Positions 43,711 to 52,449 of a DNA stretch of 64,000 nucleotides are shown here, piece after piece. Below the pieces are notes generated by a model. That model did no database searches and was not told the origin of the DNA. It saw only the letters and a program-made list of their open reading frames with translations. Source of the stretch: Klebsiella oxytoca. Lineage in GTDB: Bacteria; Pseudomonadota; Gammaproteobacteria; Enterobacterales; Enterobacteriaceae. The translations under genes were made by a program, and so were the position numbers. Position 1 is the stretch's first letter, and each line of letters opens with the position of its first letter. The stretch lies in contig NZ_CP046115.1 in the NCBI RefSeq assembly GCF_009707385.1, positions 3,224,001 through 3,288,000 on the forward strand. Reading direction: 5' to 3'.

Positions 43711-44661
43711 TCAAAAGGTTAGACCACGGGATAGCTTCTCCAGCTCACTGCTATCCCGTCTGTCGTACAGTACCGTAGTGCTGATATCACTATGCCCTGC
43801 AAGTTGGCGCACAAGATTGATATCAGCACCCTGCTCTAACAAGCGGGTTATAAAGGTTCTACGTAAGTCATGGGGCGTGAATGGCTGCAAATCAGCCACA
43901 TCCCTCAGTTGCTGCAAGATACTGGTGATCCCTGCTTCCGTCAGTGCCTTTTGCCCTGCTTGGCCATAACGATGTATATGAGTAAACAAAGCACCACTGC
44001 CAGGATTTGCTTTTATCCAGCTAATCAGGGCACGAGCTACTACGGGAGCAACGGTAATTTCCCGATATTTTCGCCCTTTTCCCCTGCGAATGGTGAGTGT
44101 TTGAGTGGCAATACAGTAGTCGTCGATGCGTAGTGCAACCAGCTCCCCAACCCGTAATCCAGCCCCACAGAGCGTTAGAACAATCGCTTTATCACGCTGC
44201 TGACGTATTTTCTGTGGATGCTGTTTAGCTGCCTGAATGAGCTGTTTTACTTCATCCTTGCTCAATGCCCGACCTTTACGATAACTGTCGCCTTTGACAC
44301 GCTTAACGGTTCTAATACGCGCTAGATTGTCGGCATCCAGTAACTGTAAGTTAAATGCCGTCTGCGCAATGCCTTTCAGGGCTGCCAGTGTCATGTTTAT
44401 CGTAGATGTTGCATATCCTTTGTCCAGCAATGTAGCTCGAGTTTTGGCTACATGCACATAGCGTAGTTGCATCCAATCGAAGTCATCAGCACGACTATCA
44501 GCTTTCAGTATTTCTGCACAGTTGTTTAGCAGAGAATACATACTGCGTCGGCCACTGGGTGCCAAGCCTCCCAGATAAATTGCCAGCGCCGTCTTTGATG
44601 TCGCTTTCTCTGAGCGAAATGACGTCAACTCGCTCTTATCGCCATGATTTTTGGTCATCAT
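43711..44661 (-). CDS. XerC/D-like tyrosine recombinase
   Basis: This 316-residue integrase-family protein has an N-terminal SAM-like core-binding domain (about 22-115) and a catalytic domain. Catalytic residues are R in CGAGLRVGEL, H-x-x-R in HDLRRTF, H in LAGHSDIS and nucleophile Y in TTVLYDRR. All are intact. It differs from the P4-type integrase at 5483 and marks a second, nested or fused mobile element. The radC gene follows 35 bp upstream on the same strand. Confidence 0.92.
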   Translation of the reverse strand: MMTKNHGDKSELTSFRSEKATSKTALAIYLGGLAPSGRRSMYSLLNNCAEILKADSRADDFDWMQLRYVHVAKTRATLLDKGYATSTINMTLAALKGIAQTAFNLQLLDADNLARIRTVKRVKGDSYRKGRALSKDEVKQLIQAAKQHPQKIRQQRDKAIVLTLCGAGLRVGELVALRIDDYCIATQTLTIRRGKGRKYREITVAPVVARALISWIKANPGSGALFTHIHRYGQAGQKALTEAGITSILQQLRDVADLQPFTPHDLRRTFITRLLEQGADINLVRQLAGHSDISTTVLYDRRDSSELEKLSRGLTF

Positions 44662-44696
44662 ATTCGTCCATTAATGCATATTAACAAAAGCCAGCA

Positions 44697-45140
44697 TTAC
44701 AGCTGGCCGCGCTCTGCCATCGATACAGTGCAGTCTCCTGCAACAATAAAGTGATCCAATACCCTGACATCAATAAGCTCTAAAGCTTGTTTTAACTTTT
44801 TGGTAATGTGGCGATCTGAAGAACTGAACTCTGTACTACCGCTGGGATGGTTATGAACAAGGATGATTGCAGCCGCATTATGCTGTAACGCTAGTTTCAC
44901 TACTTCTCTTGGATAGATTGGGGTTTCATTTACGGAACCCTGAAATAACTCACGCCAGACCTGTACGCGATTTTGGTTATCCAGTAAAACAACACCAAAC
45001 ACCTCATTTTCCCGTAAGGCCAACGTGAAAAGCAGAAAGTCACGTACATCATCAGGTGACGTTAGCTGCTTCCCCTTACGTACTGATGCTCGAAGTAGCT
45101 TTCTTGCCTGCTCTATCAATAGATGTTCAGTTGAGGTCAT
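44697..45140 (-). CDS. RadC-family JAB/MPN+ protein
   Basis: The 147-residue protein is a short RadC containing only the JAB/MPN+ metalloprotease-like domain, with the complete JAMM motif HNHPSGSTEFSSSD; the N-terminal helix-hairpin-helix part of long RadC is absent. RadC proteins accompany many islands and their function is unsettled (anti-restriction or DNA-processing roles are suggested). The start at 45140 overlaps the stop of the upstream gene (ATGA), so the two are translationally coupled. Confidence 0.88.
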   Translation of the reverse strand: MTSTEHLLIEQARKLLRASVRKGKQLTSPDDVRDFLLFTLALRENEVFGVVLLDNQNRVQVWRELFQGSVNETPIYPREVVKLALQHNAAAIILVHNHPSGSTEFSSSDRHITKKLKQALELIDVRVLDHFIVAGDCTVSMAERGQL

Positions 45141-45676
45141 GGCTGTTTCCCCTGTCCAATAAAGTAGATAGCGTCTTTGAACAATTGATATTTCCCCTGT
45201 TGATGACGTAGTGACCAACGATGCCGGTGAATATGCTTACGTGAACCACTGTCAAAAAAACACAACCAATCATCATCAATATGCGTGACAACAGACCAGT
45301 GATACTGATCGCCCAGTAATATGACACCGTGGTTATGTTCAAGCCATTCCTGGCACTGCGCTAAAATGGCTTTCGTTGATACATTAGGTTGGGTAAGAAA
45401 CGGACAGTAAACGGTGATGGGATAACGTTTGTAGCGGCTAGTTTGAAGGAAGTGCAGCAGACAATCTATTTGGGGAGATTCCATGCCGTTGGTAAGGTAA
45501 TCGGCAATGCTACTGTGTTGGCTGAGATGATGAACGAGCGCTCTGAACAGCGGCTTTCGTCTGACTTTTTGACCATAGAACCAATAAAGCGTATTGATGA
45601 CACTGTAAAGTCCACAGAGACTGTCCAGTTCACCCTGTTTTGCAGGGGCTAAAAGCGATGCTTGAATTTTTTCCAT
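45137..45676 (-). CDS. Papain-like cysteine peptidase candidate coupled to radC
   Basis: This 179-residue protein shows a papain-like arrangement: LDSLCGLYSVINTLYWF with C21 on a helix start, then YHWSVVTHIDDDWLCFFDSG near 125-145 with the candidate catalytic His and following Asp. There is no signal peptide, so it is cytosolic. I know no name for the family. Overlapping radC, it may act on the same partner or target. The peptidase reading is from motif shape only. Confidence 0.6.
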   Translation of the reverse strand: MEKIQASLLAPAKQGELDSLCGLYSVINTLYWFYGQKVRRKPLFRALVHHLSQHSSIADYLTNGMESPQIDCLLHFLQTSRYKRYPITVYCPFLTQPNVSTKAILAQCQEWLEHNHGVILLGDQYHWSVVTHIDDDWLCFFDSGSRKHIHRHRWSLRHQQGKYQLFKDAIYFIGQGKQP

Positions 45677-45764
45677 TGTTGAGCCACATATCTGTTGCTC
45701 ATGACGTCATGAATAAGGTTTTACGCGTATTACTTAAATTTATTGTTTTAACTATCGTCCTGTC

Positions 45765-46196
45765 TCAACATTCCCATTGGACAGAGACGGTATAAATTTT
45801 CATTTTCCAATATTGAATAAAGTTACGTTGCCACAGTTCAAATAACGCGCCTCCTTCTTCAGGATCTAAATCGCCCATCAGATAATGCCAGACATACTCC
45901 TGACTCCAACTGATATCCATTTCTTTTTCCAGTTCAGGCCATACTGCACCCATAAAACTGAAATCGGTGAGATAATCAAATTGCCAGCCATCATTACATC
46001 GTATTAGACGGATCTCCACCGGGTGAAATCCCCCGCTCTCTGCTGTGTATTGAGGGTCTTGAAAATTAAGTATTACTGCATGGTGATTTACTTCAATTTT
46101 AGATGGTAAAGAAATAACACTTTTCAAAATAGTAATAAAAGCCTGGCTTATGGGTAAACTTAACCCTGACTGTTTAAAAGCCATTTTATTTTTCAT
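45765..46196 (-). CDS. DUF2787-family protein
   Basis: The 143-residue protein contains VILNFQDPQYTAESGGFHPVEIRL followed by WQFDYLTDFSF, the signature of DUF2787, a family common on integrative elements and near radC genes. Function is unknown. No membrane segment is seen. The next gene upstream is 274 bp away across an AT-rich gap without features. Confidence 0.85.
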   Translation of the reverse strand: MKNKMAFKQSGLSLPISQAFITILKSVISLPSKIEVNHHAVILNFQDPQYTAESGGFHPVEIRLIRCNDGWQFDYLTDFSFMGAVWPELEKEMDISWSQEYVWHYLMGDLDPEEGGALFELWQRNFIQYWKMKIYTVSVQWEC

Positions 46197-46470
46197 AATG
46201 TATTTCCATTAATTAACACGAAACGACAATTAATCACTTATTAAAAACAATACAAACCTTCGTTTTAATAATTTATTTTTCAGATTTTAGACAACAATAA
46301 ACCTCCCAATAAAAGGATAATAAAATATTTGTTTATTTGTGAGTAAATAACATGTGGCAAAGCATTTTAAAAAATGTATTTTGCCAACATTGATAATTAT
46401 ACCATCTATATAATAAAAGTCAAAAATAAATCACTTAAAAATCAGATGGTTATACTCATTATGACATTCT

Positions 46471-46848
46471 TCAGGCCTTAGTAGATAAATCCTCTGCCAC
46501 TAACACCAGCGCCTGTTGTAAAATCTTTTCACGTGATGCAGGCGTCATCGATTTAAACAGCTGTATCCAAAGATTCAGTTGTTCATCAGAGGAAACCTGC
46601 ACAGCCGAGCGCTCACTTTTTAGCGACATACTTGCGGCGCTGATATGATATTCAAACCCTTTTCCCTGAGTTCTCTTTCGCTTAATCCCCGGATGTATAG
46701 CAGCCAGCTTTTCCAGTCGCAGACGAGCACCTTTGGCAGTACCGGGCATCCCTTTCATTCCCACAAAACCAGCTACTGATAACCATTCGCCACTTTCATT
46801 GGAAGCATTATTGTCTGATATATGTAATTTTTTATCTTGACGCGTCAT
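46471..46848 (-). CDS. Mu-type helix-turn-helix DNA-binding protein
   Basis: This 125-residue protein contains EWLSVAGFVGMKGMPGTAKGARLRLEKLA and GIKRKRTQGKGFEYHISA, the Mu repressor/transposase N-terminal DNA-binding domain. The C-terminal half has an EQLNLWIQLFKSMTPASREKIL helix seen in similar regulators. ATG 46848 was chosen over 46890 because of GGTGA upstream and family length. It is divergent from a Ner-like gene 121 bp away, mimicking the early switch of phage Mu. Confidence 0.8.
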   Translation of the reverse strand: MTRQDKKLHISDNNASNESGEWLSVAGFVGMKGMPGTAKGARLRLEKLAAIHPGIKRKRTQGKGFEYHISAASMSLKSERSAVQVSSDEQLNLWIQLFKSMTPASREKILQQALVLVAEDLSTKA

Positions 46849-46969
46849 AAAAATATCACCAGATATCAAAGCATTAAAACAAAAGAGCACAAAAACAATA
46901 AAAAGATACTTGAAAAGTTCCTTTTGTTCGCTTTTAATATCACTGTAATGAATCAGTGGAGTTAATACC

Positions 46970-47242
46970 GTGAATAACTCACTAGCATCGCAAAAAAAGC
47001 GAACTAAGGGAAGTCAGCAGGACTGGCATAGAGCAGATATTGTGGCAGCTTTGCATAAACGTGGGCTCACATTATCACAGCTTTCACGCGATCAGGGACT
47101 TGCTGCAAGAACATTAAACAATGCCTTTGAACGTCACTATCCAAGGGCAGAAAGCCTGATAGCACAGGCTTTGGGTGTAACACCTGAAGAGATCTGGCCA
47201 AGTCGTTATCATGGGAAAAAAACCAAAAGGATACTTGAATGA
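46970..47242 (+). CDS. Ner/Nlp (SfsB)-family regulator
   Basis: The 90-residue DNA-binding protein has the Ner motif DWHRADIVAALHKRGLTLSQLSRDQGLAARTLNNAF and ends with GVTPEEIWPSRY. In phage Mu, Ner turns off early genes; chromosomal Nlp proteins are related. It opens a rightward operon and overlaps the next gene by 4 bp (ATGA). Confidence 0.92.
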   Translation: MNNSLASQKKRTKGSQQDWHRADIVAALHKRGLTLSQLSRDQGLAARTLNNAFERHYPRAESLIAQALGVTPEEIWPSRYHGKKTKRILE

Positions 47243-47763
47243 GTACTTCTATCAGGGATGTTGTTTCAAGCTTCGATTACCTGTTTTCTTCACTTTATAG
47301 ACGTGAATTTGTTAAAACGCTACGCCTGAATGAGTGTAACGAAAGGGAACTTTTACCACTGGTAAGGTGCTACCTTTTAGGCTGGTTTGGCGACAGCCTT
47401 ACACCAGAAGTTCAGGCAAAGCTCCCTGGCACACTCACGGGCAACGGTTACATTGATTTTGTCATTGATGATGTCGCAGTGGAATTCGCCGTCAGACGTC
47501 CCGATGCCCCTAAAGCAACACTCTCCGCATACGTGAACGCGACTGAAATGAAAAAGCTGATGAAGTACGACGGTAAAGCCTTGCTAGTACTCTTCGACTT
47601 CTCAACCACACCATTTACAGAACAGCAGATTGAAGCTTTCAGAGACTGGCCTTCATTGGGACAAGGAAACCATAAAAAATCCGCTTTCAACGTTGCTTAC
47701 TTCTATGTAGAAAATCGGCGACCGCTGTCATCAGGGAAAATTATAAAGAACATCCGAATATAA
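47239..47763 (+). CDS. Unknown protein downstream of ner (possible nuclease-like fold)
   Basis: I do not recognise this 174-residue protein. The stretch GYIDFVIDDVAVEFAVRR followed by KYDGKALLVLFDF has the beta-strand and D...E-x-A pattern of PD-(D/E)XK-like domains, but the last position is R or absent, so the assignment is weak. It is translationally coupled to the Ner-like regulator and is the first effector gene of that operon. Confidence 0.6.
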   Translation: MSTSIRDVVSSFDYLFSSLYRREFVKTLRLNECNERELLPLVRCYLLGWFGDSLTPEVQAKLPGTLTGNGYIDFVIDDVAVEFAVRRPDAPKATLSAYVNATEMKKLMKYDGKALLVLFDFSTTPFTEQQIEAFRDWPSLGQGNHKKSAFNVAYFYVENRRPLSSGKIIKNIRI

Positions 47764-47815
47764 CCATGTTGAACTAATGAAAAACGATCATGCATCAATT
47801 TCCAGAGGAATTAAA

Positions 47816-48151
47816 ATGTCGATCTTTAATAAATTAAAAGAACATCAAAAAGACAGCGAAGAACAAGCTAAAATTGGCTTCCAGACCATACTACAAGGAA
47901 AGTTAAGCTTAGCGATAACATTCTGGTTATGTTGGTTAACCCCTACTGTAATAATAACGGTAATGGCGTATTTCACTGAATCAGAAGGTACATTATTGCG
48001 GTTAGATGTTGCTACATTGATTTGGAGCGGGCTGATGTTTATCAGCATAATAAGAACATCTTCAAGTAAATTATGGAAAATATTATCTCTGGTGGTCGTA
48101 GGAGCCGATACTTTGTTTTCTTTATTAGCAGTACTTATTTTCTTCATTTAA
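47816..48151 (+). CDS. Small membrane protein
   Basis: This 111-residue protein has a charged N-terminus (MSIFNKLKEHQKDSEEQAK) and three predicted membrane helices (about 30-50, 60-78 and 88-110). AGAGGAAT lies just before ATG 47816; the upstream in-frame ATG at 47777 has no such site. I do not recognise the family. It belongs to the operon starting with ner. Confidence 0.65.
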   Translation: MSIFNKLKEHQKDSEEQAKIGFQTILQGKLSLAITFWLCWLTPTVIITVMAYFTESEGTLLRLDVATLIWSGLMFISIIRTSSSKLWKILSLVVVGADTLFSLLAVLIFFI

Positions 48152-48281
48152 GAGACAAATTTAACTTCTGATTGTCTTTATTATTACTGATAGCAGTAAC
48201 ACTGGAATATAACAGCTATATTTCTATAACTTCTGCTATCAATTATTTTAGATATAAACATTATTAATTTTAAGGTGAGTC

Positions 48282-48413
48282 ATGGTAATAACTATTATCT
48301 TCACTGCATTAGGTGCCATTGCTTGGTATTTGTATGACCTCAAGAGAGCAGTCAAAACTCTTGAGAATGATGTAAAAGAAATCAAAGATAAAATATTAGG
48401 AATAAAAAGTTAG
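48282..48413 (+). CDS. 43-residue membrane-anchored coiled-coil peptide
   Basis: The short frame encodes MVITIIFTALGAIAWYLYDL, one membrane helix, followed by a charged heptad-like helix (KRAVKTLENDVKEIKDKI). AAGGTGAG lies 2-3 bp from the ATG, a strong ribosome site. It sits between two other small genes on the same strand. The layout resembles small membrane regulators or phage lysis-type peptides, but no family is recognised. Confidence 0.55.
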   Translation: MVITIIFTALGAIAWYLYDLKRAVKTLENDVKEIKDKILGIKS

Positions 48414-48444
48414 CACATGGCAAGATATATCAGGAGATATAGCA

Positions 48445-48762
48445 ATGGAACCTATTAATAGTGAAAACTTCATTGAAAAATTATTTATTTCATTTGGCAA
48501 TGAAGATGAGGATTTTGATCCATTAATCTCTACGGCATTACAATTTATACTGACAAAAGGCATCCATGATACAATTGTTTCAATCAGCCAGATTCAGAGG
48601 CATTTTAGAATAGGATTTAACAGAGCAAACACCATCCATAACGAAATAACCACATTCTTAACTTCATTATACCCTCAATATTCTCGCAAACTAATATTGG
48701 TAAACATTAATAAGGGTTACTCAAAAATGCGAACGCTACTCTGTTCTACTCAGATGAGTTGA
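48445..48762 (+). CDS. FtsK-gamma-like winged-helix protein
   Basis: The 105-residue protein contains DPLISTALQFILTKGIHDTIVSISQIQRHFRIGFNRANTIHNEI. This matches the FtsK gamma winged helix, the DNA-reading part of the FtsK translocase, without the motor. Solo versions occur on plasmids and phages. A regulatory DNA-binding role is inferred. It is the last intact gene before the IS element at 48902. Confidence 0.7.
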   Translation: MEPINSENFIEKLFISFGNEDEDFDPLISTALQFILTKGIHDTIVSISQIQRHFRIGFNRANTIHNEITTFLTSLYPQYSRKLILVNINKGYSKMRTLLCSTQMS

Positions 48763-48901
48763 TAGTAATTGCTCTGAATTTTTTAAATCAAGAAAAACGC
48801 ATATCATTTTTGAGAGGAATTGGATGTTGGCAAAATATAAACGATAAAGGTGACCAGACCCCAGGATTAGATACAACCTTTAGTTAGTAATGTCGTTTAG
48901 T

Positions 48902-50107
48902 TGACCCTGACCCCGAATATGATCCAGTCGTAATCAGGAATAACCAGCTTCATGTTGGCTGCATATTCTGCCAACCGGCAGACTTCTCAGCGAATTCGGA
49001 TGGCGTCATCCAGCCTAGTGCAGAATGGGGCCGCCTCTGGTTATAGTGTATGCGCCAGGCGTCGATTTTGCACCGTGCGTTCTCCAGAGACATGAACCAG
49101 TTCTCGTTCAGACATTCCTGTCGCAGCCTGCCATTGAACGACCCCACTGTGGCAGTGTCCATCGGTGTTCCCGGTCGAGAGAAATCGATACAGCTCCCTC
49201 GTTCATAAACCCATTTTCCCTGTAAATTCAGGGCCGTTATCGGTTTTCAGCAATTGTGGTAAGGGACGTCTGAGCGCAATGGTGTTCAGCATCTCTGCGA
49301 CCTCCGTTTATCGCAGATTCTGGCCCACGCAGATCCTCAGACATTCGCGTGTGTAGTGATCAATGACTGTCAGCAGACGTAACAGACGCCCGTCAAATAA
49401 GGCCTCAGAGACAAAGTCCATGCCCCAGACATGATTCGGATACTGCCCCTGAGGCTGGAGCTGTCGGTGTTGTGCCGATTTATTCCGGCGTGGGCGTTTG
49501 AGACGCAGGGACAGCCCCTGCTCGCTGTAGAGTCGGTAAATGCGTTTATGATTATCCCGCCAGCCCTCCCGCCTGAGCATGACGTGAACCCTGCGGTAGC
49601 CTTAGTGGACCCGGGTTTCGGTGATCTCCCTGATACGAAGACGTAGCCCACTGTCATCTGCTGCCACAAAACGGTAGCGGAAAGAGCTGCAGCTGACCCG
49701 AAGCGCAAAACAGACCTGCCTCTCACTGGCCTCGTAGCGAAGTCCCTGACCCATTCGCGCACACGCGCCAGCGGCCAGCACATCGTGCTGCATGGCCTTG
49801 TCGAAGCTCAGATCGGCAACCAGCTTTTTCAGCCTGAGATTCTCTTTCTCAAGCTGCCGCATATGTTTCAGCTCCTAAGGAGAAATCCCGCCGTACTTTT
49901 TGCGCCAGGTGTGGAACGTGGCGTCGGAAATGCCAAGCTTGCGGCAGATTTCTGGCACGGGCGTATCCAGCTTAGCCTGCCTCAGGGCAAAGACAATCTG
50001 TCTCTTCGGTGAATCGTGATTTTTTCATCGGCACAACCTCCACTCAGAGAAGTGAATATCATGCCGGAATTCTGTTTCTGATGGAGCAGGATTTCGGGTC
50101 AAGGTCA
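48902..50107 (-). mobile_element. Degenerate IS3-family element (IS407-type)
   Basis: Imperfect terminal repeats, TGACCCTGACCCCGAA at 48902 and the complement of TGACCTTGACCCGAA ending at 50107, bound about 1.2 kb. On the minus strand orfA (from 50028, MKKSRFTEE) is broken by a frameshift near 50010 and a stop near 49876. orfB is split into pieces at 49862-49602, 49580-49308 and 49162-48950 (ending FNGRLRQECLNENWF, RRPHSALGW). No matching target duplication was seen. The element cannot transpose by itself. Confidence 0.85.
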
Positions 50108-50117
50108 CTGTTAAATT

Positions 50118-50129
50118 CGTGGCGATTCA
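50118..50129 (-). repeat. Solitary IS3-type end
   Basis: CGTGGCGATTCA is the inverted form of the TGAATCGCCACG end seen at 31947, 36728 and 51146. It lies 11 bp from the degenerate IS and has no transposase attached. Confidence 0.55.
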
Positions 50130-50300
50130 AGCCAGCAATACAATCAAAAATCTAGTTTCATGAACAATCGAGAACATGAGTCGTGATTATTGCATGATTG
50201 TTCCAGCTATGGAACAAAGAGTTCCATCATCATTACTTCCACTACGTGCTGATTTATCTAAACTGAATATTACCGAAGCAACATAGATGCACTAATGCAT

Positions 50301-50384
50301 CTAAGCACTAAGCACTAAGCACTAAGCACTAAGCACTAAGCACTAAGCACTAAGCACTAAGCACTAAGCACTAAGTACTAAGCC
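50301..50384 (+). repeat. Tandem heptamer array upstream of ycaC
   Basis: Ten perfect CTAAGCA units (50301-50370) are followed by two variants, CTAAGTA and CTAAGCC, ending 27 bp before the ycaC start. Such pure short arrays change length by slippage; lying between promoter and gene, copy number could alter expression. Confidence 0.95.
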
Positions 50385-50411
50385 ACTGTAATTTCAAAAG
50401 AAGGTGATAAA

Positions 50412-51035
50412 ATGAATAAACCATATGTTCGTTTAAACAAAGACGACGCCGCTGTTCTGCTGGTAGATCATCAAACTGGACTCCTATCCCTAGTTCGCGA
50501 TATTGATCCAGACAAGTTCAAAAATAACGTTCTAGCACTTGGTGATCTAGCGAAATATTTTGGCCTACCCACAATTCTGACAACTAGTTTCGAGAATGGT
50601 CCTAATGGACCATTGGTTCCTGAGCTTAAAGAACAATTTCCTGATACCCCCTATATTGCCAGGCCAGGGAATATCAATGCTTGGGATAATGAAGATTTTG
50701 TTAAAGCTGTTAAAGCCACGGGGAAGAAACAGTTAATCATTGCGGGGGTAGTAACTGAAGTATGCGTTGCCTTCCCAGCACTTTCAGCAATTGAAGAAGG
50801 CTTCAACGTATTTGTCGTCACCGATGCATCTGGCACTTTCAACCCGATAACTCGTGATGCAGCATGGGATCGCATGTCCAAAGCCGGTGTACAACTAATG
50901 TCATGGTTTGGTGTAGCATGTGAATTGCACCGTGACTGGCGTAATGATATTGAAGGGTTAGGTATGTTGTTCTCTAATCATATTCCTGATTACCGTAATC
51001 TTATGACTAGCTATAATCTATTGAGTTCCAAATAA
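50412..51035 (+). CDS. ycaC: YcaC-type cysteine hydrolase (isochorismatase superfamily)
   Basis: This 207-residue cytosolic protein is nearly identical in layout to E. coli YcaC (MNKPYVRLNKDDAAVLLVDHQTGLLS...). It shows the superfamily triad: Asp in LLVDHQ, Lys in KATGKKQLII and Cys in GVVTEVCVAFPA. The physiological substrate of YcaC is unsettled. AAGGTGATAAA precedes ATG 50412. It lies between two damaged IS3-family elements, away from the core gene order seen in E. coli, so it may be an extra copy brought by insertion. Confidence 0.93.
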   Translation: MNKPYVRLNKDDAAVLLVDHQTGLLSLVRDIDPDKFKNNVLALGDLAKYFGLPTILTTSFENGPNGPLVPELKEQFPDTPYIARPGNINAWDNEDFVKAVKATGKKQLIIAGVVTEVCVAFPALSAIEEGFNVFVVTDASGTFNPITRDAAWDRMSKAGVQLMSWFGVACELHRDWRNDIEGLGMLFSNHIPDYRNLMTSYNLLSSK

Positions 51036-51163
51036 TTTAAATCTCCGCAGTCCTCCTGCTAGACAGGCAGGGCTGCGATTTAAAACACATGTTATGCTAG
51101 GATATTATTAAATAAATACACAGCCATATCATATATTAAAGCCACTGAATCGCCACGGATAAT

Positions 51164-52068
51164 CTAGACACTTCTGAGCCGTTGATAATATAGGTTTTCA
51201 TATTCAGCCGGTGGCATCTGCTCGCTCGAACGATGCCGACGCTTACTGTTATAAAACATTTCGATATAATCAAAAATATCGCTTCTGGCTTCGTCTCTCG
51301 TTCCGTAGATCCTTTTCTTAATCCGTTCGCGCTTCAGTAGCTGGAAAAAGCTTTCCGCAACCGCGTTGTCATGGCAGTTACCGCGACGACTCATGCAGCC
51401 TTCCAGACCGCGTGATTTCAGGAACGACTGCCACTCATGGCTTGTGTACTGACTGCCCTGATCAGAGTGAACCAGTACCTGCTTTTGAGGATTACGCCTC
51501 CACACCGCCATAAGTAATGCGTTCAGGACAATCTCTTTTGTCATGCGGGGTTGCATTGACCAGCCGATAACTTTTCGGGAGAACAGGTCAACCACCACGA
51601 CCAGATACAGCCAGCCTTCGTGGGTTCGGATATAGGTTATGTCCGTCACCCAACGCTCGTCCGGTGAGTCCGGATTGAACCTGCCGCTGGAGCCTGTTGG
51701 GTGTCACGATGCTGGCTTCGCCTTTACGTGCACATGGGCTACGGTACCCAACCTGAGCTTTTATTCCGGCACGATTCATCAGCCGCCAGACCCGGTTCAC
51801 TCCGCACTGCTTTCCGGTATCACGCAGATCGAGATAGATCTTACGATAACCATAGACGCAGCCAGACTCAAGCCAGAACTGTTTGATCTGCCCGGTCAGC
51901 ATCTGGTCTGTCTGGTGACGCTGTGAATGTGGCTGCTGAAGCCAGAAATAAAATCCACTCGGATGGACATCCAGAACCCTACAGAGCAAACAAACAGGCC
52001 AGCAACGGTTGTTGTCGCGGATAAAGGCGTACCTCAGTCGGACAGCTTTGCGAACTACGCCGCGGCTT
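51164..52068 (-). pseudogene. IS3-family transposase OrfB, frameshifted
   Basis: The DDE transposase is split by one extra base near 51681. Before it the frame reads ...RLQRQ, then runs off as VQSGLTGR; in the shifted frame the expected FNPDSPDERWVTDITYI continues. DDE residues are present in the second part (TDITYI, VHSDQGSQYTS, NAVAESFF). A sequencing error could also explain the shift. Confidence 0.88.
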
Positions 52069-52312
52069 TTTTTAATATGTTCCGTTCGTCCGTAACCCGC
52101 TTCAACTCTTTCTGAAGACGGCGGATCTCGGCCTGAGCATCTGACTGTTCATTATGAGTGGAAGAATCCGGACCGTACTTCTTTATCCAGGCGTAAAGAC
52201 TGTGAGTGGAGATATCGAGACGTGTTGCAACACTGGAAACAGAATGACCACGATCAACAACCTGTTTGACTGCTTCAATTTCAAACTCTTCAGGATAACG
52301 CTTACCGCTCAT
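52055..52312 (-). CDS. IS3-family transposase OrfA
   Basis: The 85-residue OrfA (MSGKRYPEEFEIEAVKQVVDRGHS...) carries the helix-turn-helix (VSSVATRLDISTHSLYAWIKKYG) and leucine-zipper region (AEIRRLQKELKRVTDERNILKK) that bind the element ends. It ends just after the A7G slippery run used to make the OrfAB fusion. Confidence 0.92.
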   Translation of the reverse strand: MSGKRYPEEFEIEAVKQVVDRGHSVSSVATRLDISTHSLYAWIKKYGPDSSTHNEQSDAQAEIRRLQKELKRVTDERNILKKAAA

Positions 52313-52399
52313 GGTCTCTTCTCTTTAAGTCATCTTAAATGACTCTGAGGCGTCTGTTAAACCCGTAGCGATTCACCATGCTGATGGCAATGGAGCCCA

Positions 52400-52422
52400 A
52401 ACGGCTCCCACAGGGAGCCGTT
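52400..52422 (-). terminator. Hairpin downstream of the secreted EEP-family gene
   Basis: AACGGCTCCC-aca-GGGAGCCGTT is a perfect 10-bp stem 28 bp beyond the stop of the gene at 52450-53367. The T run on the minus strand is short, so termination may be weak. Confidence 0.6.
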
Positions 52423-52449
52423 AAAGTTACTCACTTCTCATTCAATAAA

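Larger units (their letters stand above)
51146..52375 (-). mobile_element. IS3-family element with frameshifted transposase
   Basis: About 1.23 kb bounded by TGAATCGCCACGG (51146) and the complement of TGAATCGCTACGG (52375), with further similarity inward (TAGACAC/CAGACGC). It has the orfA/orfB arrangement with an A7G slippery run at 52066-52073 for the programmed -1 shift. orfB carries an extra shift, so the copy is probably inactive. I see no clear target duplication (CAC versus CCA). Confidence 0.9.

Noticed and set aside
48902..50107. Active transposase gene
   Set aside because: Both reading frames are interrupted several times, so it is scored as a degenerate element.
50301..50384. CRISPR array
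   Set aside because: The units are 7 bp with no spacers and no cas genes nearby; it is a simple tandem repeat.
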